Assembly (NCBI GenBank): GCA_900541675.1
Contig: UQKU01000017.1
Span: 1 to 44,032 of the forward strand
Length of the DNA stretch: 44,032 nucleotides
Origin: an uncultured Collinsella sp.
GTDB taxonomy: Bacteria > Actinomycetota > Coriobacteriia > Coriobacteriales > Coriobacteriaceae
Direction of reading: 5' to 3'
In this document: positions 25,608 through 36,800 of the stretch, one piece after another
Numbering within the stretch: position 1 is the first letter of the stretch
How the letters are laid out: each line of letters opens with the position of its first letter
Made by a program: the position numbers and the translations under genes
Notes under the pieces: model-generated
Seen by the model: only the letters and a program-made list of their open reading frames with translations
Database searches by the model: none
Told to the model about the DNA's origin: nothing

Positions 25608-26462
25608 ATGGCCGAACTGCTCAAGGGTGCTCCCGTTGCCCGCGCTTTGACCGAGGAACTTGCCGCTCGTTGCGCCGCCCTGCGCGAACAGGGCATCGTG
25701 CCGACACTGGCCATCGTTCGTGTGGGCGAGCGCGAGGACGACCTGTCCTACGAGCGCGGCGCCCTCAAGCGCTGCGAGAAGATTGGCATTGAGGCTCGCC
25801 GCGTTTTGCTTCCCGCCGATGTTTCACAGGACGAGCTGTTGGCGGCTATTAAGGACATCGATGCCGACCCCGCTGTTCACGGCTGCCTGATGTTTCGTCC
25901 GTTGCCCGCTGGGCTTGACGAGGATGCAGTTGCCGCGGCACTCGAGCCCGCCAAGGATGTTGACTCCATGACGCCGGCCTCGCTGCTCACCACGCTTTCG
26001 GGGCGAGGCGAGGGCTTTGCTCCTTGCACGGCAGAAGCCGTGTTGGCGTTGCTGGACCATTACAGCGTTGAGCTGGATGGGGCCAAGGTCGCGGTCGTCG
26101 GTCGGTCGCTCGTGATTGGCCGTCCCGTTGCCGCCATGCTTACGGCTCGCAATGCCACGGTGACGATGTGCCATACGCATACGCGCGACTTGGCTGCCGA
26201 GTGCCGTGCGGCTGATATTGTGGTTGCGGCCGTTGGACGCGCACGCACGATTGGCGCGGATGCGGTTCGCGAGGGCCAGACGATCATCGATGTGGGCATT
26301 AACTGGGACGAGGCCGCTGGCAAGCTGGTCGGCGATGTCGATTTTGATGCTGCGGAACCGATCGTTGGCGCAATTACTCCCGTGCCGGGCGGCGTGGGGG
26401 CTGTAACGACGGCGATTCTCGCCAAGCACGTGATCGAGTCGGCGGAGCGCGCATCGAAATAG
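25608..26462 (+). CDS. folD: FolD-family methylene-THF dehydrogenase lacking cyclohydrolase residues
   Basis: The 284-residue protein aligns over its length with FolD, which normally oxidises 5,10-methylene-THF and hydrolyses methenyl-THF. Family blocks are KDVDSMTP, GRSLVIGRPVAAML (cofactor loop), DIVVAAVGRA, IIDVGINWD and ITPVPGGVGAVT. In the usual Y-x-x-x-K the tyrosine is kept (Y48) but the lysine is Ala52; the usual VQLPLP glutamine is Phe96 (MFRPLP). Asp119 is kept. That Lys/Gln pair is needed for the cyclohydrolase step in studied enzymes, so this one is likely a dehydrogenase only. AGAGGGG precedes the ATG. FchA directly upstream could complement it. Confidence 0.9.
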   Translation: MAELLKGAPVARALTEELAARCAALREQGIVPTLAIVRVGEREDDLSYERGALKRCEKIGIEARRVLLPADVSQDELLAAIKDIDADPAVHGCLMFRPLPAGLDEDAVAAALEPAKDVDSMTPASLLTTLSGRGEGFAPCTAEAVLALLDHYSVELDGAKVAVVGRSLVIGRPVAAMLTARNATVTMCHTHTRDLAAECRAADIVVAAVGRARTIGADAVREGQTIIDVGINWDEAAGKLVGDVDFDAAEPIVGAITPVPGGVGAVTTAILAKHVIESAERASK

Positions 26463-26487
26463 TCGTTTTTGACCACAGGGGTTGCCG

Positions 26488-26509
26488 GGGCGGCTGTTTC
26501 GCCCTTTTT
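26488..26509 (+). terminator. Rho-independent terminator after folD
   Basis: GGGCG (26488-26492) pairs with CGCCC (26500-26504), followed by TTTTTG. Confidence 0.6.
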
Positions 26510-26563
26510 GCGCCGAAGCGATACACTGGTACCGTTTGATTTCTTCGCTCAAGGAGGATGCGC

Positions 26564-28087
26564 ATGCCGTGCACAACGATTTTGGTTGGTAAGAACGCGA
26601 GCGACGACGGGTCGACGCTGGTTGCCCGCAACGAGGACTCGTCCAACGGGGTGTTTGAGCCCAAGCGCATGCGTGTTGTGCACCCCGACGAGCAGCCGCG
26701 TGTCTACACGAGCGTCTTGAGCCACCTGACCGTTGAGCTGCCCGATAATCCCATGCGTTATACAAGCGTCCCCGACGTTGTCCCCGGTCATGGCATTTGG
26801 GCCGAGGCCGGCTTCAACGAGCTCAATGTTGGCATGTCCGCAACCGAGACGCTCACCACCAACGAGCGCGTCCGCGGCGCCGATCCGCTCGTGGACTACG
26901 TGCCCGCCAAGGGCAACGAGGGCGAGGACGGCTATGTTCCGGCGCAGCCCGGTGGTTTGGGCGAGGAGGATATGGTGACCCTGGTGCTGCCGTACGCCAA
27001 GTCCGCCCGCGACGGTGTGCGCATCCTGGGCGACCTGCTCGAGCGCTACGGCACCTACGAGAACAACGGCATCGCCTTTAGTGATGTTGACGAGATCTGG
27101 TGGCTCGAGACCATCGGCGGCCACCACTGGATCGCCAAGCGCGTGCCCGATGATGCCTACGTGACCATGCCCAACCAGCTGGGTATCGATAGCTTTGACC
27201 TGGACGACGCCGAGGGCGCCCAGGTCGACCACATGTGCTCCGCCGACCTGCGCTCCTGGATGGCCGAGTGGCATCTGGATCTGACGCTGGGCGTTAAGGG
27301 CGATGGTCCCGCTGCGGTCTTTAACCCGCGCGAGGCCTTTGGCTCGCACAGCGACAGCGACCACGTCTACAACACGCCACGCGCCTGGTACATGCAGCGC
27401 TGCCTCAACCCCAGCGATGTGTGGGACGGTCCCGACGCCGACTACACGCCCGAGAGCGACGACATCCCCTGGAGCCGCGTGCCCGAGCGCAAGGTGACCA
27501 TCGAGGACATCAAGTACGTGCTTTCGAGCCACTACCAGGGCACAGAGTACGACTGCTACGGCAGCAAGGGCACGCCCGCCACGCGCGGCGCCTATCGTCC
27601 CATCGGCATCAACCGCAACAGCCAGCTTGCCGTGCTGCAGCTGCGCCCCTATGCGCAGCCGGCGTATCGCGCCGTGCAGTGGATGGCGTTTGGCTCCAAC
27701 TCGTTTAACGCGCTCGTGCCGCTGTACGCCAATGTCGAGACCATGCCCGAGTACTATGCCGACACGCAGGCTCGCGTGACGTCCGAGAATTTCTATTGGG
27801 CAAATCGCCTGATCGGTGCCTTGGCCGATGTTCGCTTCCATGAGTGCGGTCGCGCGGTCGAGGATTATCAGGAGAAAGTTGGCGGCATGGGCCACAAGCA
27901 GATCCACGACGTCGATGCCGCCGTGGCCGCGCTGCCCGAGGCCGAGGCGCCCGCCGAGCTCGCCCGCGCCAACGAGGCCTTTGCCGAGCTCGTGCGCGTG
28001 GAGACCGATGCCCTGTTGGGCAAGGTGCTCTACACCACGAGCTGTGCCATGAAGAACTCCTTCGCGATGAATGACAACGTAAGGTAA
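26564..28087 (+). CDS. C69-family dipeptidase
   Basis: This is a PepD-type dipeptidase of 507 residues in the Ntn-hydrolase superfamily. The start MPCTTILVGKNASDDGST puts the catalytic cysteine at position 3, exposed after removal of the first residues. Other family blocks are NEDSSNGVF, VDEIWWLETIGGHHW and GTYENNGIAFSDVDE. No signal peptide is seen, so it should be cytoplasmic. ATG 26564 is chosen because AGGAGG lies 6 nt upstream; ATG 26558 directly abuts that site. It would supply amino acids from imported dipeptides, in keeping with a peptide-fermenting gut anaerobe. Confidence 0.93.
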   Translation: MPCTTILVGKNASDDGSTLVARNEDSSNGVFEPKRMRVVHPDEQPRVYTSVLSHLTVELPDNPMRYTSVPDVVPGHGIWAEAGFNELNVGMSATETLTTNERVRGADPLVDYVPAKGNEGEDGYVPAQPGGLGEEDMVTLVLPYAKSARDGVRILGDLLERYGTYENNGIAFSDVDEIWWLETIGGHHWIAKRVPDDAYVTMPNQLGIDSFDLDDAEGAQVDHMCSADLRSWMAEWHLDLTLGVKGDGPAAVFNPREAFGSHSDSDHVYNTPRAWYMQRCLNPSDVWDGPDADYTPESDDIPWSRVPERKVTIEDIKYVLSSHYQGTEYDCYGSKGTPATRGAYRPIGINRNSQLAVLQLRPYAQPAYRAVQWMAFGSNSFNALVPLYANVETMPEYYADTQARVTSENFYWANRLIGALADVRFHECGRAVEDYQEKVGGMGHKQIHDVDAAVAALPEAEAPAELARANEAFAELVRVETDALLGKVLYTTSCAMKNSFAMNDNVR

Positions 28088-28105
28088 AGACGGCCTTGCG
28101 GCGAA

Positions 28106-28147
28106 CGAGCGGGACAAACGCCGTCAAAGGCTTCGCCCCGCTCGATT
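28106..28147 (+). terminator. Possible terminator after dipeptidase gene
   Basis: CGAGCGGG (28106-28113) pairs with CCCGCTCG (28137-28144), followed by ATTTCT. The loop is long and the T-tract interrupted. Confidence 0.4.
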
Positions 28148-28235
28148 TCTATCTTGGCGATAAAACGATTTTGTGTCGTTCACCCAATCTTGGGTACAAG
28201 AACGCCAATGCAGTTGTTCATGATTGGAGCCAACC

Positions 28236-28652
28236 ATGGTTATGAAATTCGATCAGCTTGTTAACGGTGCCATCAACGTGGGCTTCGGCGCCGCTGCCGT
28301 TGCCGTTGAGGGCGGCAAGAAGGTCCTTGACGACCTCAATACTAAGGGCGAGCAGGTCCGCAAGGACGCCGGCACCCCCGATATCGCCCGCAGCGTGTCC
28401 GATATGTTCGAGCAGGCCGGCGGCACCATTTCCGACCTGACCGAGCGCCTGGGCATGCAGGGCGAGACTGCGGCGCAGCGCGTGCTCGACGAGCTCATCC
28501 TGGCCCGCGTCCGCGTTATGACCGCCCCCGAGCGCACGGCCTTCCTGGCCCATGTGCGCGACATCGTCGACTCGGTCGAGGACAACGTGACTTCGGTGCC
28601 CGTCGAGTCCGTTGAGCCCGACGATGCAGAGGACACCGAAGAGGCCGAGTAG
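28236..28652 (+). CDS. Small helical protein upstream of UbiB kinase (phasin-like)
   Basis: I do not recognise a firm family. The 138 residues begin with a Gly/Ala amphipathic stretch (INVGFGAAAVAVEGGKKVLD), continue with helical, charged segments and end in an acidic tail (DDAEDTEEAE). The pattern resembles phasin-like or polyhydroxyalkanoate-granule-type helical proteins. ATG 28236 has GGAG 6 nt upstream. The ubiB gene begins 8 nt after its stop, so the two are almost certainly co-transcribed and functionally linked. Confidence 0.75.
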   Translation: MVMKFDQLVNGAINVGFGAAAVAVEGGKKVLDDLNTKGEQVRKDAGTPDIARSVSDMFEQAGGTISDLTERLGMQGETAAQRVLDELILARVRVMTAPERTAFLAHVRDIVDSVEDNVTSVPVESVEPDDAEDTEEAE

Positions 28653-28660
28653 CAGCGCAG

Positions 28661-30424
28661 ATGGCAGATTCCACCACTGATTACAACAATCTAGATCCCT
28701 TGGGTGACGAGACGGCGGTTGTCGATGAGGTTGAGGCCGCCGTCTCGGGCGCTCGCAAGAAGCCACGCGCTGTCGATATGGTCCCCGAGGAGCCCGACGC
28801 GATGGCGCCGGACGAGGAGTATCAGCTCACACCGGCAGGTCGTCGTGAGCGCATTGGGCAGATCGTTCGCCTGATCAAAAAGTACCGCGTATGGGATAAC
28901 CTCACGCCGGTGCGTCTGCGTCGTCTGCTCGAAGAGCTCGGTCCCATGTTCGTCAAGATGGGGCAGATCCTGGCCAACCGGTCCGAGATTTTGCCGCAGC
29001 GGTTTTGCGACGAGCTGCGCCGCCTGCGCTCCGACGTAGACCCGGTGCCGTATGAGGTAGTGCTCCGCTGTCTGGAAGAGGAGTACGGCCAGCGCTTGGG
29101 GCAGATGTTCGACGCGATCGACCCCAACCCGCTCGGAAGCGCGTCGCTCGCGCAGGTACACCGTGCCCGCCTGGTGACGGGCGAGGACGTGGCCGTTAAG
29201 GTGCAGCGCCCCGGCGCGCAACAGGTTATGGCGCAGGACATCGACATCATTCGCTCGGTGGTGCGCATCGTTTCCAAGTTCGTCAACACCGATCAGTTTG
29301 TTGACCTGCACGGTGTGGTCGAAGAGCTGTGGACCTCATTTCGCGAGGAGACCAACTTTTTGGCCGAGGCCAAAAACCTCAACGATTTCTATGACTTCCA
29401 CAAAAGCGTGCACGGCGTTTCGTGTCCCAAATCCTACCTGGACCTTTGCACCGAACACGTCGTGGTCATGGACTACATCGACGGCATCTCCATTGCCGAT
29501 CCCGAGCGCCTGGTGGCCGAGGGCTATGACCTGGAAAAGATCGGCTCGGCGATCGTCGAGGACTATTCGACGCAGGTGCTCGACGACGGCTTTTTCCATG
29601 CCGACCCGCATGCGGGAAACATCATCCTCAAGGACGGCATTGTCTACTTTATTGACCTGGGCATGGTCGGGCGCATGTCGAGCCACGACCGCGGTATCGT
29701 CAAGGATATGATCTTTGCCGTGGCCGAGGGCGATGTGCCCAAGCTCAAGGATTCGCTCATGCGTTTTGCCGTGACGCGCGGTGATTCGGCCGAGCTCGAT
29801 CATTCGGCCTTTTTGTCCGATTTGGACTTTATCGTAGCCGACTTTGCAGGACTCGATCTTAAGGACCTGGATATCGGCGAGTTTTTGACCTCGTTGCTAA
29901 ACCTGGCGCGCAAAAACGACGTTGAGCTGCCGAGCGTGGTGACGATGTTCGCCCGCGGCATGGTGACGCTCGAGGGTCTGCTGACCGAGTACATGCCCAA
30001 CGTCAACATGATCCAGATCATCCAAGCGCACATCAAAAACGAGAAGAGCGCCTATGCGCGCGTCCGCGAAATGGGGCGCGACTTTGCGGCGAGCAGCTAT
30101 CGCGCGGCAAAAGGCTCGCTCGAGGCGGCCGAGTATCTGGGCTTGGCGTCGCGTATGCTCACGCGCGGCCAGCTTAAGGTGAACACGCAGATCATGAGCA
30201 GCGATAAGGCGCTGCGGCAGCTGGGTGGAATCATCGACCGCATGTCGATGGCAATTGTGATCGCCGGTCTGTTTATCGGTTCGTCGGTGGTGTACTACGC
30301 GCGCATCGAGCCGGTTGTGTTTGGTATCCCGGTGATTGGCTTTATGGGCTACGTGAGCGCGCTGGTGCTGGCGCTGATGCTGGGCCGCGAGATCTGGCGC
30401 AACAGCCACGGCGGCAAGCGGTAA
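28661..30424 (+). CDS. ABC1/UbiB-family atypical kinase
   Basis: UbiB/ADCK-type atypical protein-kinase-fold ATPases support quinone or lipid metabolism at the membrane. The 587-residue protein has the KxGQ signature (FVKMGQILANRSEILP, about 100), the Ala-rich nucleotide loop GSASLAQVHRARL with AVKVQRPGA, VVMDYIDGISI, GFFHADPHAGNIIL and the metal-binding YFIDLGMVGRM. Two C-terminal membrane helices (about 525-545 and 550-572) anchor it. The N-terminal 50 residues are acidic and unlike the family. No ubiquinone genes are near; in this lineage menaquinone or isoprenoid lipids are more likely targets. Confidence 0.92.
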   Translation: MADSTTDYNNLDPLGDETAVVDEVEAAVSGARKKPRAVDMVPEEPDAMAPDEEYQLTPAGRRERIGQIVRLIKKYRVWDNLTPVRLRRLLEELGPMFVKMGQILANRSEILPQRFCDELRRLRSDVDPVPYEVVLRCLEEEYGQRLGQMFDAIDPNPLGSASLAQVHRARLVTGEDVAVKVQRPGAQQVMAQDIDIIRSVVRIVSKFVNTDQFVDLHGVVEELWTSFREETNFLAEAKNLNDFYDFHKSVHGVSCPKSYLDLCTEHVVVMDYIDGISIADPERLVAEGYDLEKIGSAIVEDYSTQVLDDGFFHADPHAGNIILKDGIVYFIDLGMVGRMSSHDRGIVKDMIFAVAEGDVPKLKDSLMRFAVTRGDSAELDHSAFLSDLDFIVADFAGLDLKDLDIGEFLTSLLNLARKNDVELPSVVTMFARGMVTLEGLLTEYMPNVNMIQIIQAHIKNEKSAYARVREMGRDFAASSYRAAKGSLEAAEYLGLASRMLTRGQLKVNTQIMSSDKALRQLGGIIDRMSMAIVIAGLFIGSSVVYYARIEPVVFGIPVIGFMGYVSALVLALMLGREIWRNSHGGKR

Positions 30425-30537
30425 CGATTTCGCGGGATCAGAGGAAGACGGATCCTTTTGCTCGGCATTCCATCCTCACCCTTTTCTATCGCAAACCATA
30501 GCTTTTACCTTGGGCTTCGCCTGTGTGCGGGGCCCTT

Positions 30538-30566
30538 TTGCGTGATACCATACTGACAGTAATAAT
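30538..30566 (+). promoter_or_regulatory. Promoter for cobalamin riboswitch transcript
   Basis: TTGCGT (30538-30543), a 17-nt spacer and AATAAT (30561-30566) form a good sigma-70-type promoter ending about 10 nt before the riboswitch P1 stem. Confidence 0.55.
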
Positions 30567-30575
30567 CGATGGCCT

Positions 30576-30748
30576 AGATGGTGGTGCGGAGACGCACGAA
30601 TGCGTGGTTTTCCTGCGCGTTTGGGAGAATCGGGGTGCAAGTCCCCGGCTGTACCAGTAACCGTAATTCCTCTTGGCCCGGGATAGTCGCGTCGCAGATC
30701 GGACGGCGCGCCCGGGTCGGTAAGGTTAAGTCGGATCGCCTCCCATCT
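30576..30748 (+). promoter_or_regulatory. Cobalamin (B12) riboswitch
   Basis: P1 is closed by AGATGG (30576-30581) with CCATCT (30743-30748). Inside, GGGAGAATC leads to the hairpin GGGGTGCAAGTCCCC (30632-30646) and the conserved CTGTACCAGTAACCGTAA (30649-30666). This corresponds to the core of actinobacterial cobalamin riboswitches. The 3' AGTCGGATCGCCTCCCA fits the terminal B12-box part. It would lower expression of the surface-protein operon when corrinoid is plentiful. The effector subtype (adenosyl versus aquo/methyl) is not decidable by eye. Confidence 0.85.
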
Positions 30749-30891
30749 TGTACGCGGCCGCGGCGCATGCCGCCGGTACGCGTTGGGCTCTGGAGGGAAG
30801 GGGGACCCCGATGGGGGTACTCGAGCGCAATGTGCGCGATGACGTGGGGCAGCCGCTGGGCAATGCTCCAAGTTCAGACAATAGGAGACAA
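30749..30891 (+). other. Leader between riboswitch and surface-protein start
   Basis: These 143 nt contain hairpins ACCCC/GGGGT (30805-30817) and GCGC/GCGC (30824-30836) but no intrinsic terminator, so control is probably at translation or by Rho. An in-frame ATG at 30811 exists after a GGAGGG stretch; AGGAG at 30883 makes ATG 30892 the better start. Confidence 0.45.
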
Positions 30892-33800
30892 ATGGATATG
30901 TTTGAGGACGAGTGCCAGCGCGCCTCGTGGCGTCGCCATGGAGCGATTGCCCGTGGCGTAGCCAAGCGCGGTCTGGTGGCGTTCCTGGCTTTTGCCATGG
31001 CTTTTGGCACCACGCCGGCGCAACTTTGGGCCGAGGGCGCCGAGGGCATTGCCGAGGCCGTGGCCCAGGCTGCGACGGGCGGCGAGGGCGCGGCGGCCTA
31101 TGAGGGCACTGCTGCCGCCGATACCGGTGCGAACGATGCTGCCGTGGAGGACGGCACGGGTACCAGTGACGCTGCTGCCGGTCAGGGTACGACTTCGGGC
31201 GCCGCGAAGGGCGATGACGCCGCAGGTGATGCGGCTGATTCCGGCAGTTCCACCGCGATGCCTGCTGTCGCTTCGGAGCAGGGCGAGCCGAAGGCCGCTG
31301 CCGCTTCTGCCACGACGCTTTCCAGCGTGGCCAGGGTCTGCATCCAGGACACCAAGGATGAGAACTACTCGTATTCCACGAAGTCCGGCGCGCTCAATGC
31401 GGATGATACGCTCTGGGCCAATATGTACGATAAGGATGAGGACGACTACTACAGTTCGGCTTATTCCGTCTCCAATCCTGGCACCTGGACTTACACCTGG
31501 CTCGCCGGCACGACCAGGGCCAGCAGCAATGTCGCCGACTACACCGAGGTCGTAGGCCACGAGCAGTCGCTCACCGTCACCGCCGCGATGGAAGGCAAAT
31601 ACTTCATCTGCAAGGTGACCGCGGACGGTAAGGACTACTACGGTCCGTCCGTCTCTGATGGCTCGGGCATCAATGCCAACTTCATCCCCGGTCCCGTGTT
31701 GGGCGCCGGGCAGATGGAGCTTAGCAGCGTCAAGCTCAGTAGCGACACGCCGAGCATAGGCGATACCCTTACGGCGACTCCGTACAAGGATTGGTCGAGC
31801 CCCGCGGGCTCCGACGCCAAGGTTACCTACACGTGGTCCGCATCCACCTCGCAGTCCTCGGGCTTCACCAAGATCGAGGGCGCGACGGGCGCTTCCCTCA
31901 CGGTAACCGATGACCTCGAGGGCAAGTACATTAAGGTCGAGGCCACTGCCGGCGTCAACACGGTGAGCAAGACCACTTCCAGCAAGGTCAAACAGGCCGG
32001 TGCGGTCGAGATTTCGGCCGTGTCCATCATCAACACCAAGGACAACACGAGTGTCTTTGCGGTGGGGGATACCGCTAAGGCCCGCGCCAAGGAGAAGGGC
32101 GGCGCGTACGGCGCATTCGTCGACGCGAGCAAGCTCAACTATCAGTGGCAGTGCTCTGACACCAAGAGTGGCACGTATACCGACATTGCGGGCGCCACGG
32201 GTGAGACCCTCGAGCTTACCGACGCTTTGGGCGGCAAGTACCTCAAGTGCAAGGTGTCTTCGAAGATCGGCTCTTCGAGCTTGACCAACTCGACGGGTGC
32301 TCTCGTTGCTGCCGCCGGTTCAATTAATGTCACGAGCGTGACTATGAGCCCGACTTCGGGCAAAGTCGAGGTTGGCTCCACGATTACGGCGACCGCCAAG
32401 GTGGGTTCCACCGACGTTACCACCGATTCGCATGTCACGTGGCAGTGGTATAAGGGCACCTCGAGATACGCGAGCTCGTGCAACACGCCTATCGAGGGCG
32501 AGACCGGCAGCACCTTGACGGCGACCGCCGCCCTTAAGGGCTACTACGTCGTGGCTAAGGCCAATGGCGGCTATGGCGAGCAGAAGCCGTACTATGCGGC
32601 GGGTCCTGTGTCCGTCGCTGGCCAAGTTGAGCTTTACGACGTACAGTTTGAGGGCTCTCCCGCCACCAATGGCGTGCACGTGGGCGATACGCTCAAGACC
32701 AAGGTACGCAAAAAGGACGGCTCGAACTACAGTTATATCGAACGTACCGACAATGTTACCTATCAGTGGCAGTATGCAAATACCAGCTCGAGCTACGACT
32801 CCGCTTACACCGATATCCCCGGTGCTACCAAGGCTACCTATACCGTTGACGCCGTCTATGCCGGCAAGTACCTGCGCGTGAATGTGACGAGCGAAAATAC
32901 CGTTTTCAGCACGCAGAAGAAGAGCTCGTACGGTACGCAGTCCGTTGCCCCGCTCGGCCCCGTGACGCTCAAGGGTCAGTACAAGCTGGCGGGCATCGAA
33001 CTTGCCGATAAGAACGTTACGCTGAGTGTGGGCTCAAAGATCACGCCGAGCGTGCAGGTTCCGGGCGGCTGGTCGGGCTCGACGAAGGACGTGCCCGACG
33101 ATGCCGAGTTGACCATGGCGTGGTACGCCAAGGGCGAGGGCGATGCCGATTGGACCGAGCTCACCGACGGCATCGATACGACCGATGGCAGCCTGACCAT
33201 TTCGGACGCGCTTGTTGGCAAGCGCATTAAAGTTACGGCGAGCGCTCTCGATAACACGGTTGAGTGGGTTTCTTCCGATAGCGTTACCGCGGCGGGGGAG
33301 TATAACCTGCTGCGCGTGACCACTACGCCGCAGATCAATAGCGATTCGATCCATCTCGTCTCGGGCGATAGCGTGAAGGCGACGGCGCAGGCTAAGCGCG
33401 CTGACGGCTCGACCACCAACGGTATCGACGTCACCGATCAAGCGACTGTTGTCTGGTACGCGGCTGACGACGCGAAGGCCTCTGCGGCCGACTGGACACT
33501 TCTGCCCGACATGTCGGGCGCCACGGCAACGGTTTCGGCTTCTGCCGCGGGCAAGTATCTGAAGGCTGTCGCCACGAGCGGCAGCTCGACGGTCGAGCTT
33601 GTCTCTGCCAATCCCGTGATCGCCGCAGGCTCTCTTGAGGCCGCAGTCCAAAAGCTCAACGATGCCAATAAACAGATCGCCGTTGATTACAGCGCTAAGG
33701 GCGGCAACGTCAATGACGCGCTGAAGGCGCAGCTTGCCGATCTGGGATTTACCGATATTGACGTCAAGGTCTCCGAGGGCGGCGTTGCCTTTAATGCAGA

Positions 33801-36800
33801 GGATGACAAAGCCACGGTCGGTATCTCCGACGCTCAGGATAAGACCAACGGCGATGTGACCTTCTTCTTCATTGACCCCAACGACTACACCGGTTACAAC
33901 ATCGACGGTCTGCGTAGCGCCGAGGTCGTGTTTGAGCTGTCGCGTGGCGACGAAACCGAATACTATCAGCCCAGCAAGACAGTGCAGGTTGCTTGGGACG
34001 AAGCCCGCGTTCAGCAGATGCTCGACGATGCTGCCGAGCAAATTGCCATAGGCTACGCTTCGGGCGATTCGGCCGAGTCCGTCACGTCGAATCTCACGCT
34101 TCCGTACCGCGCAGGCTCCAAGAGCAAGTTCGAGGTTGAATGGAAGAGCTCCGACGGCGATGTCATTTGGCCGTCCGGTTATGGCTGGGACGACTACACC
34201 GGCAAGGTGACGCGCTTTTCGAGCGATCGCACCGTAACGCTGACCGCGACCGTTTCGTTTGTGAGCGGTGGCCCGTCTGACGTTAAGGGCGCGCACGACT
34301 TCACCGTGACCGTCAAGGGTGATCCCGAGAAGGTCGCCGCCGACAAGAAGGCGCTGCAGGAGAAGGTCGATGCGGCCTTTACCTACGACAATATCAAGTA
34401 CTCCGGCACCGACGCGGTCGCTAACAAGGATGGCCTGACCGCCGATCTGCAGATGCCGCGCACGAGCACGCTTAATATCGACGGCAAGTACTACAAGGTC
34501 GAGTACTCCGCCAGCACCGATGACATCACGTTCAACGGCTACAAGGGCACGGTCTATCAGCCACTGCCTGGCAAAGAGGCAGCGAAGACCAAGATCACCC
34601 TTACGGTGACCGATAAGTCCAACGCCGAGGTCACGGCAAGCAAGACCCTCGACTTTGCGATTTCTCCGCAGGACCAGGGCGAGCTCGATGCCGAGCTTTC
34701 TCTTATGGAAAAGGCGAAGGCCGGCTATGCTGCCGCCATTCTGAATGGCCAGGACGCCAATGCCGTTTCGGCGGACATGCACGCGTTCCAGAAGGCGTAT
34801 CTCGATGCCGACGGCAACCTTGCCTGGAGCTACAACAAGACGACGACCGATTCGACGTCCCTTGGTATTGTTCCGGAGGATCTGCCTGGCTATGACGCGA
34901 TGTCCGGGCAGGATTGGCGTCTGTTTAAGTCGAGCAACAGCTCTATTGTCTCCGCAGAGAATCTCAAGGTCACGCAGCCGCAGTACAACACGAAGGTTGT
35001 CGTTTCCTCGCGCCTGACGAGTGAGAAGTACGCTCGCTATGCTGAGCGCTATCCCGACAATGCCACGTATGCCAAGCTTGCCAACCAGGATGTCTCGGCA
35101 ACGTTGACGGTCGTGGGCACGAGTGGTCAAAACAGCCCCGAGGTCACAGCGACGTGCTCGGTTATTGGCGTCGACGCCAAGGGCAAGCAGCAGACGTGGG
35201 CTGCCGCTTCGCAGTACACGCTCAAGAACGGCTCGACTGCCGCCGATCTTTCCGAGGAGCTCTTTAAGCAGGCTGGCCTCAAGGCCGACTACGACCCCAA
35301 CGGCTCTTGGGGTTGGGTGCTCAATTCCATTACGTCGCCTTTCGATGCCGATCGCACCCTTGCATACGACCATGCTACGGGTGCCTATTGGCAACTATTC
35401 ATCAACGGCGTCGCTGCGTCGGTGGGCGCTGGCAACTACAAGCTCGAGGCGGGCGACTCTGTCGTCTGGTGTTACTCGAAGTACGGTGACGCTGCGCCCA
35501 CCGACCAGCTTTCGGTAAGCTGTACCGTTGTCGGTCAGGACGCTTCAGGTGCTCAGCAGACGTGGGCGCAACCTACGACCTCGCTGGTGGAAGAGGGCGC
35601 AACTGCCGCCGATCTTTCCGAGCAGGTCTTTAAGCAGGTCGGTATTGGCGCCGACACTGGCACGGGCTCGTACGGTTGGTTCCTCAATTCGTTGACCTCG
35701 CCGTTCGAAAAGAACGTGACGCTTTCGACCGAGCAGGTTAACGAGAGTACCTGGAAATACTGGCAGTTCTTTGTCAACGGCAAGATGGCCAATGTCGGCG
35801 CCGGCAACTACACGCTCAAGGCCGGCGATGAGATTGCCTGGGTCTATGGTTCCGATGGCACCATGCCCGGTCAGGTTTCTGTCTCGATGGAGATCATCGG
35901 CAAGAAGGACGATAAGGCACAGCGCTGGACCGATCCTTCGAAGCAGGTGTTTGTTGGGGGCACGACGATCAAGGACGCCACTGCCGCCTACTTTGATGCC
36001 TTGGGCATCAAGTCCGAGATGTACGATCAGCTGGGCTTCTGGGGCGTTCACAGCCTTGTCTCTCCGCTTGACGGCACTAAGTTGGCCGGCGCTTGGTCGT
36101 ACTTTGTTAACGGTGTTCCCGGTTCTCAGCTCGATAGTGACTACGTGCTCAAGTCGCGTGACAAGATCGTCTGGGCTTATGCTGCCGGCGATACGGTGCC
36201 TAATCCCGACGAGGTCGTAGTCAATCCGAGCGCCCCGCGTCCGACCGATTGGAAGTCCGATTGGGACGGCAAGTCCAATGCGGCGGTCGAGAACGTTTCG
36301 ACGCCTACGGGTGCGCTAGCGAGCTCTTGGACGTTCGACTGGAAGGCGTATTCTGGTTCGGCGTATCCCAACGCGAGTGAACCTATTGTCGTGAACGGCA
36401 ACGTGTATCTTGCCGTCAACAAGCGTTTGCTAAAGATTGACGCCAAGTCGGGCAAGGTCCTTGCCGAGTCGAATCTTAAGACTGCGGTCGGTTACACCTC
36501 GCGCCCGATTTATGCGAACGGTTTGGTTATTGTTCCGCTTGACGGCGGTGCGGTCCAGGCTCTGACGGCTGACGCGCTCACAACGGTTTGGGCCACCGAC
36601 TCCGTGAGCGAGACTGCTCAGTCGAATTCTCAGCTGACAATTGATGGCAATTACCTCTATGTCGGCACCGTTGATGTCGACTATGGAAAGGGTACGTACA
36701 ATAACGGTCATCTGACGCGTATTAACATCCTGACCGGCGCTGTTTCTTGGCAGCATGTCAATGCCGACGAGGGTTATTACTGGACGGGCGCGACGGTGGG

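Noticed and set aside
30748..30891. Upstream in-frame extension of the giant surface protein
   Set aside because: It would translate the riboswitch end; the signal peptide and AGGAG favour ATG 30892.
33034..35394. 786-codon minus-strand ORF opposite the surface protein
   Set aside because: Antisense shadow; the + strand frame has clear repeated domains.
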